The translations under genes were made by a program, and so were the position numbers. DNA of 64,000 nucleotides. Source: Oliverpabstia intestinalis. GTDB taxonomy: Bacteria > Bacillota > Clostridia > Lachnospirales > Lachnospiraceae. Shown piece by piece: positions 17,200 to 26,200 of the stretch. The number at the start of each line of letters is the position of its first letter. The first letter of the stretch is position 1. The stretch spans positions 33,559 to 97,558 of the forward strand of contig NZ_VUMS01000014.1 of NCBI RefSeq assembly GCF_009696065.1, in the 5' to 3' direction. The notes under the pieces are model-generated. The model was not told the DNA's origin. It ran no database searches and worked only from the letters and a program-made list of their open reading frames with translations.

Positions 17200-18357
17200 A
17201 TGGTCACAGGAAGCAGAGAACTGATCCGGGAGATGAATCGACGGCTTGTTTTAGAAACGGTCATCAATGACGGTCCTCTTTCCCGGGCGGCTATATCAAA
17301 AAAACTGGGACTCACCAAAGCAACGATCTCTGCTATCGTGCAGGATCTGCTGGACGAACAATATATCGAAGAAATCGGAAGCGACCAGACTCAGTATGGT
17401 CGAAAACCGATCCTGTTACAGTTCTGTCGACAGAATGGTTATATTATCACCCTCGATCTCGGCGTGGAATGCACCGTGCTGATGGTCTGTGATCTGCTTG
17501 GACAAAACTGCCGACTTCATCAGTATAACTGTACGCTGGAACGGGACACCGCAATCAATTTCCTGTTGCAGATCATTCAGAATCAGATTCGTCTTCTTCC
17601 CGCTACTCCTTTTGGTGTCGTGGGAATTGGTATCGGCATCCATGGAACCGTCTGCCGGAATGAGATCACTTTTACTCCGAATTATCATCTGGCAGATCTT
17701 CCCATTGTAGATGTTCTGACAGACGCTCTCGATATTCCGGTATGGCTGGAAAATGAGGCAAATCTTTCTGCCCTCGCCGAGAAGACTTTTGTGGAAAATC
17801 ATAAAAACCTGATTCATGTCAGCATTCATGCAGGTGTCGGTGCGGGAATTATTCTGGATCACCATTTATATACCGGCTTCGCCGGAACAGCAGGAGAAGC
17901 CGGTCACATGATCGTCCAGCCCGGCGGCCGTTCCTGCCCATGTGGCAATCATGGCTGTCTCGAACAATATATTTCCGAACCGGCGGTTCTCTCCCGCTAC
18001 CAGGAATTATCCGGTCGCACCACTGTCTCGATCGACGATCTGGTCTGGAGCTATAATCAGAAGGAAGCTGATGCTCTGGCTGTAGTGGATGAATTCACTA
18101 CCTATCTCGCCTGTGGAATCAACAATCTCTGGAACCTGTTCTCCCCGGAATGTATTATCCTGAACAGTCAGCTGACCGCTTACCTCCCTCAACTGCTCCC
18201 GGAGATTTTGCAGAAACTTTCCGCACGTTTCCGCGCTACCTGTCAGCTGAAACTTTCCACGCTTCAGGATACAGGGGTGCTTCTTGGGGCGGCAAGGGTT
18301 TGCATCAGTAAATATCTGGGGATTGAGAAGCTGTATTTTTCCGGCTTTCAGCCATGA
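17200..18357 (+). CDS. ROK-family transcriptional repressor (XylR type)
   Basis: A 385-residue regulator with an N-terminal winged helix (SRAAISKKLGLTKATISAIV, about residues 28-47) and a ROK sugar-kinase-like domain. CPCGNHGCLEQY (about residues 246-257) is the zinc-binding signature. Family members such as XylR and NagC release DNA when sugar binds. It is divergent from the isomerase-kinase operon, and matching palindromes precede both units, so it most likely represses them. An AGGAGG site precedes the ATG. Confidence 0.9.
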   Translation: MVTGSRELIREMNRRLVLETVINDGPLSRAAISKKLGLTKATISAIVQDLLDEQYIEEIGSDQTQYGRKPILLQFCRQNGYIITLDLGVECTVLMVCDLLGQNCRLHQYNCTLERDTAINFLLQIIQNQIRLLPATPFGVVGIGIGIHGTVCRNEITFTPNYHLADLPIVDVLTDALDIPVWLENEANLSALAEKTFVENHKNLIHVSIHAGVGAGIILDHHLYTGFAGTAGEAGHMIVQPGGRSCPCGNHGCLEQYISEPAVLSRYQELSGRTTVSIDDLVWSYNQKEADALAVVDEFTTYLACGINNLWNLFSPECIILNSQLTAYLPQLLPEILQKLSARFRATCQLKLSTLQDTGVLLGAARVCISKYLGIEKLYFSGFQP

Positions 18358-18389
18358 TACGCTGTTTGACTCGTTGCTCTCGTAAAATC

Positions 18390-18436
18390 AAGAACCGATA
18401 GTTTTCTGTATCTTTCAAAAACTATCGGTTCTTTTC
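18390..18436 (+). terminator. Terminator after the ROK gene
   Basis: AAGAACCGATAGTTTT (18390-18405) pairs perfectly with 18417-18432, and a T-rich stretch follows. Just before it, 18366-18387 carries a decayed piece (GACTCGTTGCTC) of the long interspersed repeat found at 33.7, 51.7 and 63.8 kb. Confidence 0.8.
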
Positions 18437-18462
18437 ATAAAATCGATTTACAGGATTCCCTT

Positions 18463-18816
18463 TTATCCCTGCCAGTTTCCGGTATATTTGATATACGCAT
18501 CCGAACAAACTCTCTGCACATCCTGGAGTACCGCAGAGGCAGCTTCCTTTGTTCCATAGATACCAGCCGTGATAACATACCATTTCTCAGTATTCAGATT
18601 GCTCCAGTCCGTAGTCACAAACACCTGCGCATCAAATCCATTTTCCCGGATTTTCTTTGCCTGTTTCTGAGCCTCTGCCTCCGTCTTTGCCGCACCACAC
18701 CAGATGCCGTAAAAAGGAGAGATGGAACTCTGAGAACTGTCAGACTGCTGAACCTCCTTTTCCTGTTCCTGTTGTATGTTTTCTTCTTCCTGATATTCCT
18801 CTTTCTTTTCTTTCAT
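18463..18816 (-). CDS. SPOR-domain protein, probably N-terminally broken
   Basis: A 117-residue product: 40 residues rich in E, Q and K, then a SPOR-type domain (ISPFYGIWCGAAKTEAEAQK through WYVITAGIYGTKEAASAVLQ), a fold that binds denuded peptidoglycan. A SPOR protein normally has a membrane anchor; this ORF has none and no ribosome site. The same frame runs upstream only to a stop at 18856-18858. In another frame immediately upstream, 18852-18947 encodes a hydrophobic segment that would supply the anchor. A single frameshift near 18855 would join them, so this looks like a damaged gene. Confidence 0.6.
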   Translation of the reverse strand: MKEKKEEYQEEENIQQEQEKEVQQSDSSQSSISPFYGIWCGAAKTEAEAQKQAKKIRENGFDAQVFVTTDWSNLNTEKWYVITAGIYGTKEAASAVLQDVQRVCSDAYIKYTGNWQG

Positions 18817-18851
18817 TGTTTCGCTTGTTCCAATAAGTTCACTGGCTTCTT

Positions 18852-18947
18852 CTATTCAAATATATTTATCTGCATTTTCTTCTTTAACATAGAAACAATC
18901 TCTCCCATAATTGCAATACTTATTCCACCCATATACACACTTGTCAT
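18852..18947 (-). pseudogene. Possible membrane-anchor fragment of the SPOR gene
   Basis: A 31-codon frame starting MTSVYMGGISIAIMGEIVSM and ending in KKKMQINIFE. It has one hydrophobic stretch followed by lysines, as in a single-pass anchor. It ends exactly where the SPOR frame opens, one base out of register. No good ribosome site precedes its ATG. The join is an inference from position and composition. Confidence 0.4.
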
Positions 18948-19034
18948 ATTATCTTTTTTATCATTTTCATGGTTTTATCTGGTTCTAATCATATTTTTAT
19001 AGTTGCTTTCTCTCAATACAATTAGAAAAGTATT

Positions 19035-19154
19035 CTACATATCTTTGTACTCTTTTATTATTTCTTCATATTCTGAAATTCTTAACCGAACATACTCCCG
19101 AGCTGAAATATATCCATTTTTATCCAAATCTGCTTTTTTATATCTTTCTTCCAT
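19035..19154 (-). CDS. Small EF-hand-like peptide or gene fragment
   Basis: A 39-residue frame starting MEERYKKADLDKNGYISA. The D-x-D-x-N-G-x-I-S pattern followed by E fits a calcium-binding EF-hand or dockerin-like loop. A GAGAGGGA stretch lies directly before the ATG with very short spacing. It lies in the AT-rich patch between the SPOR and XRE genes and may be a remnant of a longer gene: the frame continues upstream without a start to a stop at about 19200. Confidence 0.4.
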   Translation of the reverse strand: MEERYKKADLDKNGYISAREYVRLRISEYEEIIKEYKDM

Positions 19155-19256
19155 TCCCTCTCGTATATTCGTATTTATAATCGGATATTCATTAATAGTT
19201 CAGTTTATTAAACTAACATTTTTTCATATGATTAAAAGAAAAGTCAAGGAGAACAT

Positions 19257-19547
19257 ATGTCACTGGATTATAAAGAAATCGGCAGACGCATCGCAGCCCG
19301 ACGTGAACAGCTTGGGTTGAAGCAATCTGAAGTCGAAGAACGAGCGGATTTAAGTTATAAATATCTTTCTAATATTGAGCGTGGAATCTCCATTCCATCT
19401 ACGGAAGTTATTATGCGACTCGCTTCAGCACTTGAAACTACACCGAATGAATTTTTAATTGGTACAAACAGTTCGGACAATGCAGAATGGGAAGATATTG
19501 CTGATATGCTACGTTATTTCGATAAGAAAAAAACTTTCTCTTACTAA
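19257..19547 (+). CDS. XRE-family helix-turn-helix regulator
   Basis: A 96-residue DNA-binding protein. GRRIAARREQLGLKQSEVEE and the ADLSYKYLSNIERG recognition region (residues about 8-45) form a Cro/C1-type helix-turn-helix that fills most of the protein. AAGGAGAACAT before the ATG is a good ribosome site. It lies in AT-rich DNA unlike its neighbours, consistent with acquisition or decay. Its target is unknown; the nearest candidates are the broken SPOR gene and its own promoter. Confidence 0.88.
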   Translation: MSLDYKEIGRRIAARREQLGLKQSEVEERADLSYKYLSNIERGISIPSTEVIMRLASALETTPNEFLIGTNSSDNAEWEDIADMLRYFDKKKTFSY

Positions 19548-19608
19548 AAATTTTCTGATATGGCTTTCTGAACAGGAATTATAATCATCCTATTTATTTT
19601 TCACATTG

Positions 19609-19655
19609 CAAACCCGAATTCTTAACTATTTTGAGCATTCGGGTTTTTATTTTTT
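19609..19655 (+). terminator. Terminator after the XRE gene
   Basis: AAACCCGAAT and ATTCGGGTTT pair around a 16-base loop and are followed by TTATTTTTTT. Confidence 0.8.
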
Positions 19656-19715
19656 TACAATACACTGGTTTTCTAAAATTTCTATAAAAATACGACACAT
19701 CCCCCAAAACGTATC

Positions 19716-19744
19716 TTGACTTTCCTCACCATTTTTCCTATACT
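19716..19744 (+). promoter_or_regulatory. Promoter of the degV gene
   Basis: TTGACT (19716-19721) and TATACT (19739-19744) with a 17 bp spacer, 48 bp before the ATG at 19793. Confidence 0.7.
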
Positions 19745-19792
19745 GCTATTTGCAACCCTTTACCCTGATTTTCTGATAAGGATATTTATATT

Positions 19793-20695
19793 ATGTTTGA
19801 AATTTTTGTTGATTCTGCTGCGAATATTCCGGCGGAGCTTGTGAAGGCATTTAAGATTAAAGTGCTTTCTTTTGTAAATCTTGTAAATGGTAAAGAAATG
19901 ACCTGTTTTGATCCGGATCTTACGCCAGAGGAGGAGCGTCAGAAAGGAAAAGATTATTATGATATGGTTCGTGCCGGTGCGGATATCAAGACCGGACTGA
20001 TCAGCAGCGGTGTCTTTGAAGATGCGTTCCGGGAGGCTCTGGAGGCGGATAAAGATGTGCTTTATTTTTCTCTCAGTAAAAATATCAGTGGAAACTATAA
20101 TTCCGCAAGAATCGCTGCCGAAGATCTGATGGAATCCGGTAATTATACCAGAAAGATCCGTATGATCGACTCCCTCAACGCTTCCCTGGCACAGGGAATC
20201 CTCGCGATCTATGCCAGTGAGATGCGTGAAAAAGGCATGGCTTTTGATGAAGTGGCTGACATCCTGGAAACCTGCCCGGCAAAAATGAACGGTGTCTTCA
20301 CTGTCGGTGATCTCAAATACCTGGCAAGAACCGGACGCCTGAGTGGAACTGCTGCAGTCATCGGTAATGTATTGAGCATCAAACCGATCCTGCGCGGAAA
20401 CAAAGACGGCTACATCGTCCAGTATAAAAAATGCCGTGGTCGCAAATCCGCCCTGAACGAGCTGATCTCCCTCGTCTGCAATAACATCGTGGAACCGGAA
20501 AAACAGATCATCGGAATCGCCCACGCAGACGCTTACGAAGACTCCCTGTACGTCATGGAAGAAATCCAGAAACACATCAAAGTCCGTGGCTTCATCAACA
20601 CCTCCTACGACTTCTGCACCGGCAGCCACGTAGGCCCCGACACCATCGCCATGTTCTTTATGGGCAACGACCGCGAATTACAGGGCATGAAATAA
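19793..20695 (+). CDS. DegV family fatty-acid-binding protein
   Basis: A 300-residue DegV-fold protein. SSGVFEDAFREAL, SKNISGNYNSARIA and VGDLKYLARTGRLSG are the family's ligand-pocket blocks, and the C-terminal TGSHVGPDTIAMFF closes the second domain. FakB members of the family present fatty acids to the FakA kinase; other DegV proteins have no assigned role, and no fakA is nearby. It is a single-gene unit with its own promoter and terminator. A long open frame on the opposite strand is a codon-bias artefact. Confidence 0.92.
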   Translation: MFEIFVDSAANIPAELVKAFKIKVLSFVNLVNGKEMTCFDPDLTPEEERQKGKDYYDMVRAGADIKTGLISSGVFEDAFREALEADKDVLYFSLSKNISGNYNSARIAAEDLMESGNYTRKIRMIDSLNASLAQGILAIYASEMREKGMAFDEVADILETCPAKMNGVFTVGDLKYLARTGRLSGTAAVIGNVLSIKPILRGNKDGYIVQYKKCRGRKSALNELISLVCNNIVEPEKQIIGIAHADAYEDSLYVMEEIQKHIKVRGFINTSYDFCTGSHVGPDTIAMFFMGNDRELQGMK

Positions 20696-20721
20696 TTTCT
20701 TAAATTAATCATCATAAATCC

Positions 20722-20777
20722 AAAATGACAGATAGTATTCCAGAACATCCGTTTTAAAATACTACCTGTCATTTTTT
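20722..20777 (+). terminator. Terminator after degV
   Basis: AAAATGACAGaTAGTATT pairs with AATACTAcCTGTCATTTT across an 18-base loop, and TTTT follows. Confidence 0.8.
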
Positions 20778-20840
20778 AATCCAGTCAATAACTTCCAATT
20801 GCATCCACCCCTTCTCCCTCAGCCAATACCCATCCCAAAA

Positions 20841-20925
20841 GCAGACTGCACCGTTCACGGCAACACTTTGTGGGCGACTAGCTCAAAGTTGCCCTGCCCA
20901 CGTTGCCGAGAACGGTGCAGTCTGC
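20841..20925 (+). repeat. Private-arm inverted element, copy 1
   Basis: Left arm 20841-20864 and right arm 20902-20925 are 24 bp inverted copies with one mismatch. The 37 bp core starts ACTTTGTGGG and ends AAAGTTGCCCTGCCCAC. The core ends recur at 40.1 and 58.7 kb but the arms do not. It lies between the convergent degV and threonine ammonia-lyase genes. There is no T-run typical of an intrinsic terminator. Confidence 0.85.
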
Positions 20926-20962
20926 CTTCGGGCGTCCGTACATTGGCTCACCCTTCTATATT

Positions 20963-22174
20963 TTACAGATTCGTCCGAATCAATTTCGGCCGATATCCAT
21001 CTTTTTCCAGTTCCTGCATAATCTGCTGCTTATGCTCCGTACCAAACGCTTCCATAGTAATCTTAAGCTCCACAGCTGCATTTCTGTTTGTACTATAGAA
21101 CTGGTTATGATCCAGTTTAATAATATTACCCTGCTGCTCCGCAATCTTCTGAGAAACCTTTGTAAGTTCACCCGGACGATCCGGCAACAGAACAGAAATC
21201 GTAAAGATACGGTCTCTCTGGATCAGACCCAGCTGAACAACAGATGCCATCGTGATCACATCCATATTACCGCCACTCAGAACAGAAACCACTTTTTTAC
21301 CCTTGACATTCAGGTGTTTCAGTGCTGCCACAGTAAGCAGACCGGAGTTTTCTACGATCATCTTGTGATTTTCTACCATATCCAGGAAACTTACGATCAG
21401 TTCATCATCTTCTACCGTGATCACATCATCCAGATTCTTCTGCAGATACGGGAATACGTGCTCACCAGGAGTTTTTACCGCAGTACCGTCTGCAATCGTA
21501 TTGACCGTAGAAAGTGTGGTAACTTCTCCCTTATCCAGAGAAACCTGCAGACAATTTGCTCCTGCCGGTTCCACACCGATCACTTTGATGTTCGGATTCA
21601 GCAGTTTTGCCAGTGTGGAAACACCGGTAGCCAGCCCGCCACCGCCGATTGGAACCAGAATATAATCAACCAGAGGAAGCTCTTTGATGATCTCCATAGC
21701 GATGGTTCCCTGTCCGGTTGCTACTGCCGGATCATCGAAGGGATGGATAAATGTATATCCATGTTCTTCTGCCAGCTCATAAGCATGTGCACATGCATCA
21801 TCGTAGACATCTCCATACAGGACAACTTCCGCACCGTAGCTTTTTGTTCTCTCGACTTTGATCAGTGGTGTTGTGGTCGGCATAACGATGACAGCCTTTG
21901 CACCGTATGCTTTTGCCGCATAAGCCACACCCTGCGCATGATTACCTGCGGAAGCGGTGATCAGACCTTTTGCTCTCTCTTCTTCTGTCAGTGTACTGAT
22001 CTTATAGTACGCACCTCTTAACTTGTACGCACCGGTTCTCTGCATATTTTCCGGTTTAAAATATACTTTATTTCCTGTCATCTGACTGAAATAATCACTG
22101 AAAATCAATTTTGTATCCTGGGTTACTCTTTTTACAACCTCTGAAGCCTCTTCAAATTTGTCAATGGTAAGCAT
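20963..22174 (-). CDS. ilvA: Threonine ammonia-lyase with ACT domain
   Basis: Deaminates threonine to 2-oxobutanoate using PLP. The 403-residue product has the PLP lysine motif RTGAYKLRGAY (Lys about residue 51), the glycine loop VPIGGGGLATGV, and a C-terminal ACT-type domain from about residue 325 (TISVLLPDRPGELTKV). The length fits the shorter IlvA/TdcB class with one ACT domain, so either a biosynthetic or a catabolic role is possible. Its ATG shares one base with the ftsY stop, so it is probably co-translated with ftsY. Confidence 0.93.
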   Translation of the reverse strand: MLTIDKFEEASEVVKRVTQDTKLIFSDYFSQMTGNKVYFKPENMQRTGAYKLRGAYYKISTLTEEERAKGLITASAGNHAQGVAYAAKAYGAKAVIVMPTTTPLIKVERTKSYGAEVVLYGDVYDDACAHAYELAEEHGYTFIHPFDDPAVATGQGTIAMEIIKELPLVDYILVPIGGGGLATGVSTLAKLLNPNIKVIGVEPAGANCLQVSLDKGEVTTLSTVNTIADGTAVKTPGEHVFPYLQKNLDDVITVEDDELIVSFLDMVENHKMIVENSGLLTVAALKHLNVKGKKVVSVLSGGNMDVITMASVVQLGLIQRDRIFTISVLLPDRPGELTKVSQKIAEQQGNIIKLDHNQFYSTNRNAAVELKITMEAFGTEHKQQIMQELEKDGYRPKLIRTNL

Positions 22175-23121
22175 TATGATTCTTCCTCCTCTGTTTTCAC
22201 ATCAAACAGTGCATTTACAAACTGTTCTGCATTGAATTTCTGCAGATCATCGATGGATTCTCCCACACCGATATATTTTACCGGAATATCCAGCTCGGAC
22301 TGGATGGCTACGGCGATGCCGCCTTTTGCAGTTCCGTCCAGTTTTGTAAGAATGATACCGGTGACGTTTGCCACCTCTTTGAACTGTCTCGCCTGTGCCA
22401 GTGCATTCTGTCCGGTCGTACCATCCAGAACAACCAGTGTCTCCAGATAAGCATCCGGATATTCTCTCTCCAGCACACGGTAAATCTTTCGAAGTTCTTC
22501 CATCAGATTCTTTTTATTATGCAGACGTCCTGCAGTATCACAGAGCAGTACATCTGCATTTCTCGCTTTAGCTGCTGCTACGGCATCGTACACGATTGCT
22601 GCCGGATCTGCACCGGCCTGTCCCCCGATCAGATCCACACCGGCACGATGCGCCCACTCTGACAGCTGCTCTCCTGCGGCTGCGCGGTATGTATCCGCTG
22701 CTGCCACGATGACTTTCTTGCCCTGATCCTTCAGTTTTCCTGCCAGTTTTCCGACAGAAGTAGTTTTTCCCACACCGTTGACACCTATCACCAGCACAAC
22801 GGATTTTCTGTTTTCAAATTCATAGGCAGTATCACCCACATCCATCTGACGTTTGATCTCATCGATCAGAAGCTGTTTACATTCCGAAGGTTCTTTGATC
22901 TTCTTTTTTTCCACTTCTTCCTTCAGATGCTCAATAATAGATGTTGTGGTATTGATACCAATATCCCCCATCACAAGGATCTCTTCTATTTCTTCATAGA
23001 AATCATCATCGATACTGGAAAAGCCGCTGAAAATAGAGTCAATTCCGGCCACAATATTATTTCTCGTTTTTGTCAGACCCTCCCGGAGACGTCTGAAAAA
23101 ACCTTTCTTTTCCTCTGACAT
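22174..23121 (-). CDS. ftsY: SRP receptor GTPase FtsY
   Basis: FtsY is the membrane-associated receptor for the Ffh particle. The 315-residue product lacks the long acidic A domain of E. coli FtsY, as is normal in Firmicutes. It shows the N domain, GVNGVGKTTSVGKLA (about residues 112-126), DTAGRLHNKKNL and TKLDGTAKGG. It has its own promoter and overlaps ilvA by one base. A final acidic tail (KTEEEES) is short. Confidence 0.97.
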   Translation of the reverse strand: MSEEKKGFFRRLREGLTKTRNNIVAGIDSIFSGFSSIDDDFYEEIEEILVMGDIGINTTTSIIEHLKEEVEKKKIKEPSECKQLLIDEIKRQMDVGDTAYEFENRKSVVLVIGVNGVGKTTSVGKLAGKLKDQGKKVIVAAADTYRAAAGEQLSEWAHRAGVDLIGGQAGADPAAIVYDAVAAAKARNADVLLCDTAGRLHNKKNLMEELRKIYRVLEREYPDAYLETLVVLDGTTGQNALAQARQFKEVANVTGIILTKLDGTAKGGIAVAIQSELDIPVKYIGVGESIDDLQKFNAEQFVNALFDVKTEEEES

Positions 23122-23186
23122 ATGGTTTCCTCTCTTACTCTCAACTTTTTCATCATTTTGTCTCTGTCACTTTACTGTACGACTTC

Positions 23187-23215
23187 ATTATAAAATGATG
23201 TATATACTACTGCAA
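23187..23215 (-). promoter_or_regulatory. Promoter of ftsY-ilvA
   Basis: On the minus strand TTGCAG (23210-23215) and TATAAT (23187-23192) are 17 bp apart, in the gap between smc and ftsY. Confidence 0.7.
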
Positions 23216-23241
23216 GTCTTTTTTTGATTTACAGATAATTC

Positions 23242-26200
23242 CTACTCATCCAGCTGATTCTCGATCAGGTTGACCGATACCAGCGTGGAAACACCTTTTT
23301 CCTGCATGGTGATACCGTAGAGGCGGTCTGCCGCGTTCATTGTACCCCGGCGATGGGTGATCACAATAAACTGTGTGTTTTTTGTAAGTTTGTGCAGATA
23401 CTGTGCAAAACGGGTAACGTTGGAATCATCCAGTGCCGCCTCGATCTCATCCAGCAGACAGAAGGGTGACGGTTTCAGGTTCTGTATGGCAAAAAGCAGT
23501 GCAATGGCTGTCAGTGCCTTTTCCCCACCGGACAACTGCATCATGTTCTGCAGCTTCTTTCCCGGTGGCTGAGAGATGATCCTGATACCGGCTTCCAGTA
23601 CATCCTCATCTTCCATCAGCTCCAGAGTACCCTTTCCGCCCCCGAAAAGCTGTTTGAATACTTTATCGAATTCCACGCGGATCTCCTGGAACTTTTCTGT
23701 AAACTGTTTACGCATTCCCTCATCCAGTTCTGCAATGATTCCTTTCAGTGTCTCTGCTGCCTCCACCAGATCGGTATGCTGCGCGCTTAAGAACGTGTGA
23801 CGTTCCAGAATCTCTTTATATTCCTCAATCGCATTGACATTGACATTACCCAGTTTTCGGATCGCATCTTTTAATTCTGCGATCTGCTGCCGGATCACAC
23901 TGCGCTCCGGCATGTCTTCCATCCGATAGGTGTTCGCCTGTCCCGGTGTGACCTCATACTCTTCCCAGAGATAATTAATCTGGTTATCCTGCCGTTCTTC
24001 CAGTTTTTCTTTCTGGCTGTTCAGTCGGAAACATTCCTTGTCCATCCGGCTGATATGTGCAGACAGTTCATCCCGGCGGCTGAAGAATGTCTTATGCTGG
24101 CTGTTCAGTTCTTCTTTCTTTTCCAGATACTGCTGCATCTGCGCCTCGTCTTCCTCACGGATTCGGCTGGCTTCCTGAATTGTTTTCTGAATAGACAGAA
24201 TAGTTTGTTCTTTTTCCTCTTTTTCCTTGCCACCCTCTTCCAGAGATTCCTGCATCTGTTGCAGTTCACCTCTCATTGCCGCTTCTTCCTGATGAATACG
24301 GATGAGATTTTCTCCTGTAAAGCTCACTTTCTGTTCCAGCGAAGCATAAGCCACCTGGATCTGGTTCAGTTCCTGACTGTAAGAAGCTTCCTGTTCCTGC
24401 AATTTTTCCAGAATTTCCTGCTGACTGTTCACCAGTGCTTCCTGTTCCTGCTCTCTGGCTGTGGAATGTTTCATTTCTTCCCGGATGGATGAACTGCTTT
24501 CCTTGATCTCTGCAATCTGTCCTTCAATCTCGCGTCCCTCTGCTTTTAACTGTCCATAGCCGGTCCGCACTTCACGGATGCGCGCCTCTGCCTGGGTGAT
24601 TCCCACCTTTTCTGTATTCTGACTGATCTGCAGCTGCTGTAACTGCCTGGTCATCTCTGCCAGATCATCCCGCAGTGTATTTCTACGCTCCCGTTTATCC
24701 AGGATGATTTTCTGTATCTTTTGCAGCTCTTCTTTCAGTGCTGCCACTTTTCCTTCCAGTTCCTCTATTTCCCGGCGACGTCCCAGAAGATTGCTGCTGT
24801 TTCGGAACGCTCCACCGGTCATGGAACCGCCGGGACTTAAGGATTCTCCCTCTAACGTAACAATCCGCAAGGTATGGCGGTATTTTCTTGCAATGACGAT
24901 GGCGTGATCAATGGTATCCACCACCAGTGTCCTTCCAAGAAGCTGTGACAGCAGAGTTCGATACGTACTTTCGGCAGTTACCAGCGTATCGGCGAGCCCG
25001 ATCACACCTTCTTCTTTCAGTGCTGCGGGATTCTGGAAACTGCTGCTTCGCATATTGGTCAGGGGAAGAAACGTTGCCCGGCCGTACCGGTTTTTCTTCA
25101 GATATTCAATCATGACCTTAGCGGTCTGTTCGTTATCCGTAACGATATTCTGGATACTTCCGCCCAGAGCTGTTTCCACCGCTGTTTCATATGCTTTCTC
25201 TACCTTGATCAGGTCTGCAACAACACCGTGGATCCCCGGCTGGCGATCCTTCTGTTCCATAACACGCCGGATACTGTTGCCATATCCTTCATAACGTTCT
25301 GCAATATTTCGCAGAGACTCCAGACGGGATGCCTCCCTGTGATAGGCTGTCTGTCCCTGTTCCAGTTTCTTATTCTGTTCCTCCATCTGGCTTCGCAGAG
25401 AGCCGACTTCCCGCTCCACTTTCCGGTATTCCATCTGTATACCATCCATCTGAGCGCCGATCTCTTTGCATTTTTCCTGATGTCCCTGAATGATCTCCTG
25501 CTGCTGTGACTCATCGCTTTTCAGTTTCAGGACACGCTGGCTGAGAGCCGCTTTCCGTATACCGATCTGTTCAAGCATCGCATCATAACGCTGCATCTTA
25601 CCTTTGGTGGATGCCCGCTGATTCAGGATCTCGATGATTTCACTCTTACCATCCTCTATGCTCTGATTTGTTTCTTCTATATTCTGATGCAGAATCGCCA
25701 GTTTTTCTTCTGCTTCTTTCTTTCTGACAGCTGCTTCGCCCAGGCTTTCTTTCAGGGCTTCCTGTTCCTGTTCATGTCCGGCTGCTTCCTGCTGTCGGCG
25801 GTCAAGTTCCTGACGGATCGTCTGGATACGTTCTTCATAGTGCTGATGATTCTGCTGGGCTGCGCGGATCTGTTCTTTTAACAGTTCCACACTGTTTTCC
25901 AGCTGCTGCTTTTTCAGGGCATTCTCGCTCGCCTGAGTTCTCGCTTCCTGAATCTTCGTATCCAGTTCTTCCAGTTCCTTTTCCAGACGTTCATACTCTG
26001 CTTTTGTCTGATCAAACTGTGTCTGCGTCTGTTGCAGCTCATTCTGAGAAATCTGATATTTTTCTTCTGTTTCTTTTAACTGTTCTTTGATATGAGCACT
26101 CTCCGCCAGATACATGTTCACATCCAGGATCTTCAGTTCTTCTTTTTTCTTCAGATAGACTCTGGCCGTTTCTGACTGTCGTTCCAGAGGACCCAGCTGC

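Noticed and set aside
19760..20629. A 289-codon minus-strand frame opposite degV.
   Set aside because: DegV motifs are strong on the plus strand. The antisense frame runs past the end of any ribosome site and has no recognisable motifs.
20903..22021. A 372-codon plus-strand frame opposite the threonine ammonia-lyase.
   Set aside because: It begins inside the private-arm element, and its composition is that of a shadow frame.
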